A DNA stretch of 15,191 nucleotides, taken from positions 1 to 15,191 of the forward strand of contig JAFGGR010000090.1 in the NCBI GenBank assembly GCA_016930475.1. Direction: 5' to 3'. A program made the position numbers and the translations under genes. Within the stretch, counting starts at the first letter, position 1. The number at the start of each line of letters is the position of its first letter. Below are positions 13,793-15,191 of this stretch, piece by piece. This stretch comes from Clostridiales bacterium. Lineage in GTDB: Bacteria > Bacillota > Clostridia > Saccharofermentanales > Saccharofermentanaceae. The notes below the pieces were generated by a model that was given only the letters and a program-made list of their open reading frames with translations, had not been told where the DNA came from and ran no database searches.

Positions 13793-14500
13793 ATGGATAA
13801 ACCGGTATATAACAGGATCCTTCTTAAGGTAAGCGGCGAAGCGCTGGCCGGTGAAAGAAAGTTTGGCATTGACGATACCGTTCTCAAATCGATGAGCCAA
13901 ATGATCAAGAAAGTCGCCGATACCGGGGTTGAAGTTGCCGTCGTCGTCGGCGGAGGCAACTTCTGGAGAGGACGAACGAGCGGAATGATGGATCGCGTGA
14001 CGGCGGATCATATCGGAATGCTGGCCACAATGATGAATTCGCTGGCTCTGTCTGACGCTTTGGAACAAGCCGGAGTCGTTACTCGAGTGCTGTCTGCCGT
14101 CGAGATTCGCCAGATGGCCGAGCCGTATATCCGTAAGCGCGCTATTCGCCACCTTGAGAAGAAGCGCGTTGTCATTTTCGCTTGCGGAACCGGAAACCCG
14201 TTTTTTTCAACGGATACGGGAGCAGCGTTACGCGCGGCCGAGATCGAAGCGGATATTTTTTGCAAAGCGACCATGGTCGACGGTGTCTACGATAAGGATC
14301 CGAATAAATACCCGGATGCGAAGCGCTTTGACCGCGTTACGCATGACGATATTTTAAAGTTCGATCTGAAGGTCATGGACGCGACGGCTGCGGCGCTCTG
14401 CCGGGATAACAGAACGGCGATCGTGGTTTTTTCGATGGAAGACCCTGAGAATATTTATCGGATCGTATTTGGCGAGAATATCGGCACACTGGTAAGATAG
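13793..14500 (+). CDS. pyrH: Uridylate kinase (UMP kinase)
   Basis: Bacterial UMP kinase of the amino-acid-kinase fold, which makes UDP from UMP with ATP; usually a hexamer, activated by GTP and inhibited by UTP. The 235-residue protein has LLKVSGEAL (10-18, K12), the glycine-rich GGGNFWRGR (53-61), ADHIGMLATMMN (71-82), the UMP-binding CGTGNPFFSTDT (131-142) and the ATP-side KATMVDGVYDKDPN (158-171). Length and motifs are normal. GGAGG at 13782-13786 sits 6 nt before ATG 13793. It is followed by frr after 34 nt, the common bacterial pair. Confidence 0.97.
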   Translation: MDKPVYNRILLKVSGEALAGERKFGIDDTVLKSMSQMIKKVADTGVEVAVVVGGGNFWRGRTSGMMDRVTADHIGMLATMMNSLALSDALEQAGVVTRVLSAVEIRQMAEPYIRKRAIRHLEKKRVVIFACGTGNPFFSTDTGAALRAAEIEADIFCKATMVDGVYDKDPNKYPDAKRFDRVTHDDILKFDLKVMDATAAALCRDNRTAIVVFSMEDPENIYRIVFGENIGTLVR

Positions 14501-14534
14501 CGCAAAGGAAACAGTTAGAAACGGAGGTGCAGAA

Positions 14535-15101
14535 ATGCAAATGATCAGTAAAGAGGATTACGATCAGTACGAAGATCGTATGAAGAAGACGATTCACAGT
14601 ATTCATGAGAATTTTAACTCCTTGCGGGCAGGACGCGCTAATCCGCACGTCCTGGACCGGATCACGGTCGAGTATTACGGCACGCCATCACCACTCAATA
14701 CGGTTGCCAATATTCAGGTGCCCGAACCGAGAATGATCACATTAACACCATGGGATCCGTCTTTGTTACGCGATATCGAGCGCGCGATCCAGGCATCGGA
14801 TCTGGGCATCAATCCTTCGAACGACGGTAAAATGATTCGCCTTCTTTTCCCGGTTTTGTCGGAGGAGAGAAGACGGGATCTGGTAAAAAGCGTCCACGTA
14901 TATGGCGAGGAGGCAAAAGTCGCGTTGAGAAACATCAGGAGAGACGGGATCGAGAAGTTTCGCGCGCTGAATAAGAAGAAGGAACTCACCGATGACGATT
15001 TGAAAGACTTCGAGGAAAAAATCCAGAAACTGACCGATAAATACGTCAAGGAAATCGAGAATCTCTGCACGGATAAGGAAAATGATCTCATGGAGATCTG
15101 A
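14535..15101 (+). CDS. frr: Ribosome recycling factor
   Basis: Splits the post-termination ribosome together with EF-G. The 188-residue protein is of normal length. It has the helix-bundle start (NFNSLRAGRANPHVLD), the small beta domain (VEYYGTPSPLNTVANIQVPE, PRMITLTPWD), and the helix-bundle end (SDLGINPSNDGKMIRLLFP, RRRDLVK, YGEEAKVALRNIRRDG). GGAGG at 14523-14527 precedes ATG 14535 by 7 nt; a second ATG two codons on (14541) is less well spaced. It closes the rpsB–tsf–pyrH–frr set. Confidence 0.97.
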   Translation: MQMISKEDYDQYEDRMKKTIHSIHENFNSLRAGRANPHVLDRITVEYYGTPSPLNTVANIQVPEPRMITLTPWDPSLLRDIERAIQASDLGINPSNDGKMIRLLFPVLSEERRRDLVKSVHVYGEEAKVALRNIRRDGIEKFRALNKKKELTDDDLKDFEEKIQKLTDKYVKEIENLCTDKENDLMEI

Positions 15102-15129
15102 CCTCCTTATATGATTTTACCGACCTCTG

Positions 15130-15155
15130 CGGCGGGCGGATCTGCCCGCCGTTTT
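15130..15155 (+). terminator. GC-rich hairpin with short T-run after frr
   Basis: CGGCGGGC (15130-15137) pairs with GCCCGCCG (15144-15151) around a 6-nt loop, then TTTT. It is 28 nt after the frr stop. The T-run is short, so it may act as an attenuator that lets part of transcription into the next gene. Confidence 0.65.
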
Positions 15156-15191
15156 GTCGAGATTATGGAGCGATATGCTATGGGAACAGCC
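15156..15191 (+). other. Window end, probable start region of the next gene
   Basis: GGAG (15167-15170) is followed by ATG at 15175 (reading MLWEQ) and ATG at 15180 (reading MGTA). Either could start the next gene. In many bacteria frr is followed by uppS (undecaprenyl diphosphate synthase), but the few codons here do not allow a family call. An ATG at 15111 is also open to the window end, but it has no ribosome site and would code through the hairpin. Confidence 0.3.

Noticed and set aside
15104..15110. ACCTCCTT just before an ATG at 15111
   Set aside because: This matches the anti-Shine-Dalgarno itself, not a ribosome binding site, so it does not support a gene start at 15111; likely chance.

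Overview
The window reads as core chromosome of a low-to-mid GC Gram-positive anaerobe of the class Clostridia. The main reasons are the fused IspH–ribosomal protein S1 gene behind cmk, a HutP-family protein, a stand-alone carboxyltransferase/biotin-carrier decarboxylase system, a YfhO-family membrane protein, a PepV-type dipeptidase, and strong GGAGG ribosome binding sites at most genes. Genus or species cannot be read from the sequence alone. I see no mobile element, CRISPR array, tRNA, rRNA or phage gene.

Layout. (1) 1-1545: the last codons of a biotin carrier protein and then oadA, the carboxyltransferase of a biotin-dependent decarboxylase/carboxylase, closed by a long hairpin. (2) 1569-6011: a tight co-directional cluster of an RpiR-type phosphosugar-sensing regulator, a HutP-like protein, cytidylate kinase (cmk), and a 761-residue IspH–S1 fusion that overlaps cmk by 4 nt. 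(3) 6072-8832: a separate unit with a 902-residue YfhO-type polytopic membrane protein that probably starts at TTG. (4) 8944-10325: a secreted NlpC/P60 cell-wall peptidase with two SH3b domains. It converges on (5) a minus-strand PepV-like M20 dipeptidase (10445-11776); a strong bidirectional terminator separates the two. (6) 11880-15151: the universal translation cluster rpsB–tsf–pyrH–frr. It has a promoter and a structured leader before rpsB, a terminator between tsf and pyrH, and a GC-rich hairpin after frr.

The genes are mostly housekeeping: translation (S1, S2, EF-Ts, RRF), pyrimidine nucleotides (Cmk, UMP kinase), isoprenoid precursors (IspH), cell envelope (YfhO, NlpC/P60), peptide use (PepV) and organic-acid metabolism (OadA).

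I did not find a clear new defence or mobile system. The points most worth a second look are: a Shine-Dalgarno plus ATG exactly at the IspH/S1 junction that could make free S1; matching acidic, repeat-built C-terminal tails on both S1 and S2; a HutP homologue that sits away from histidine genes and seems to lack two metal-binding histidines; and a structured rpsB leader.
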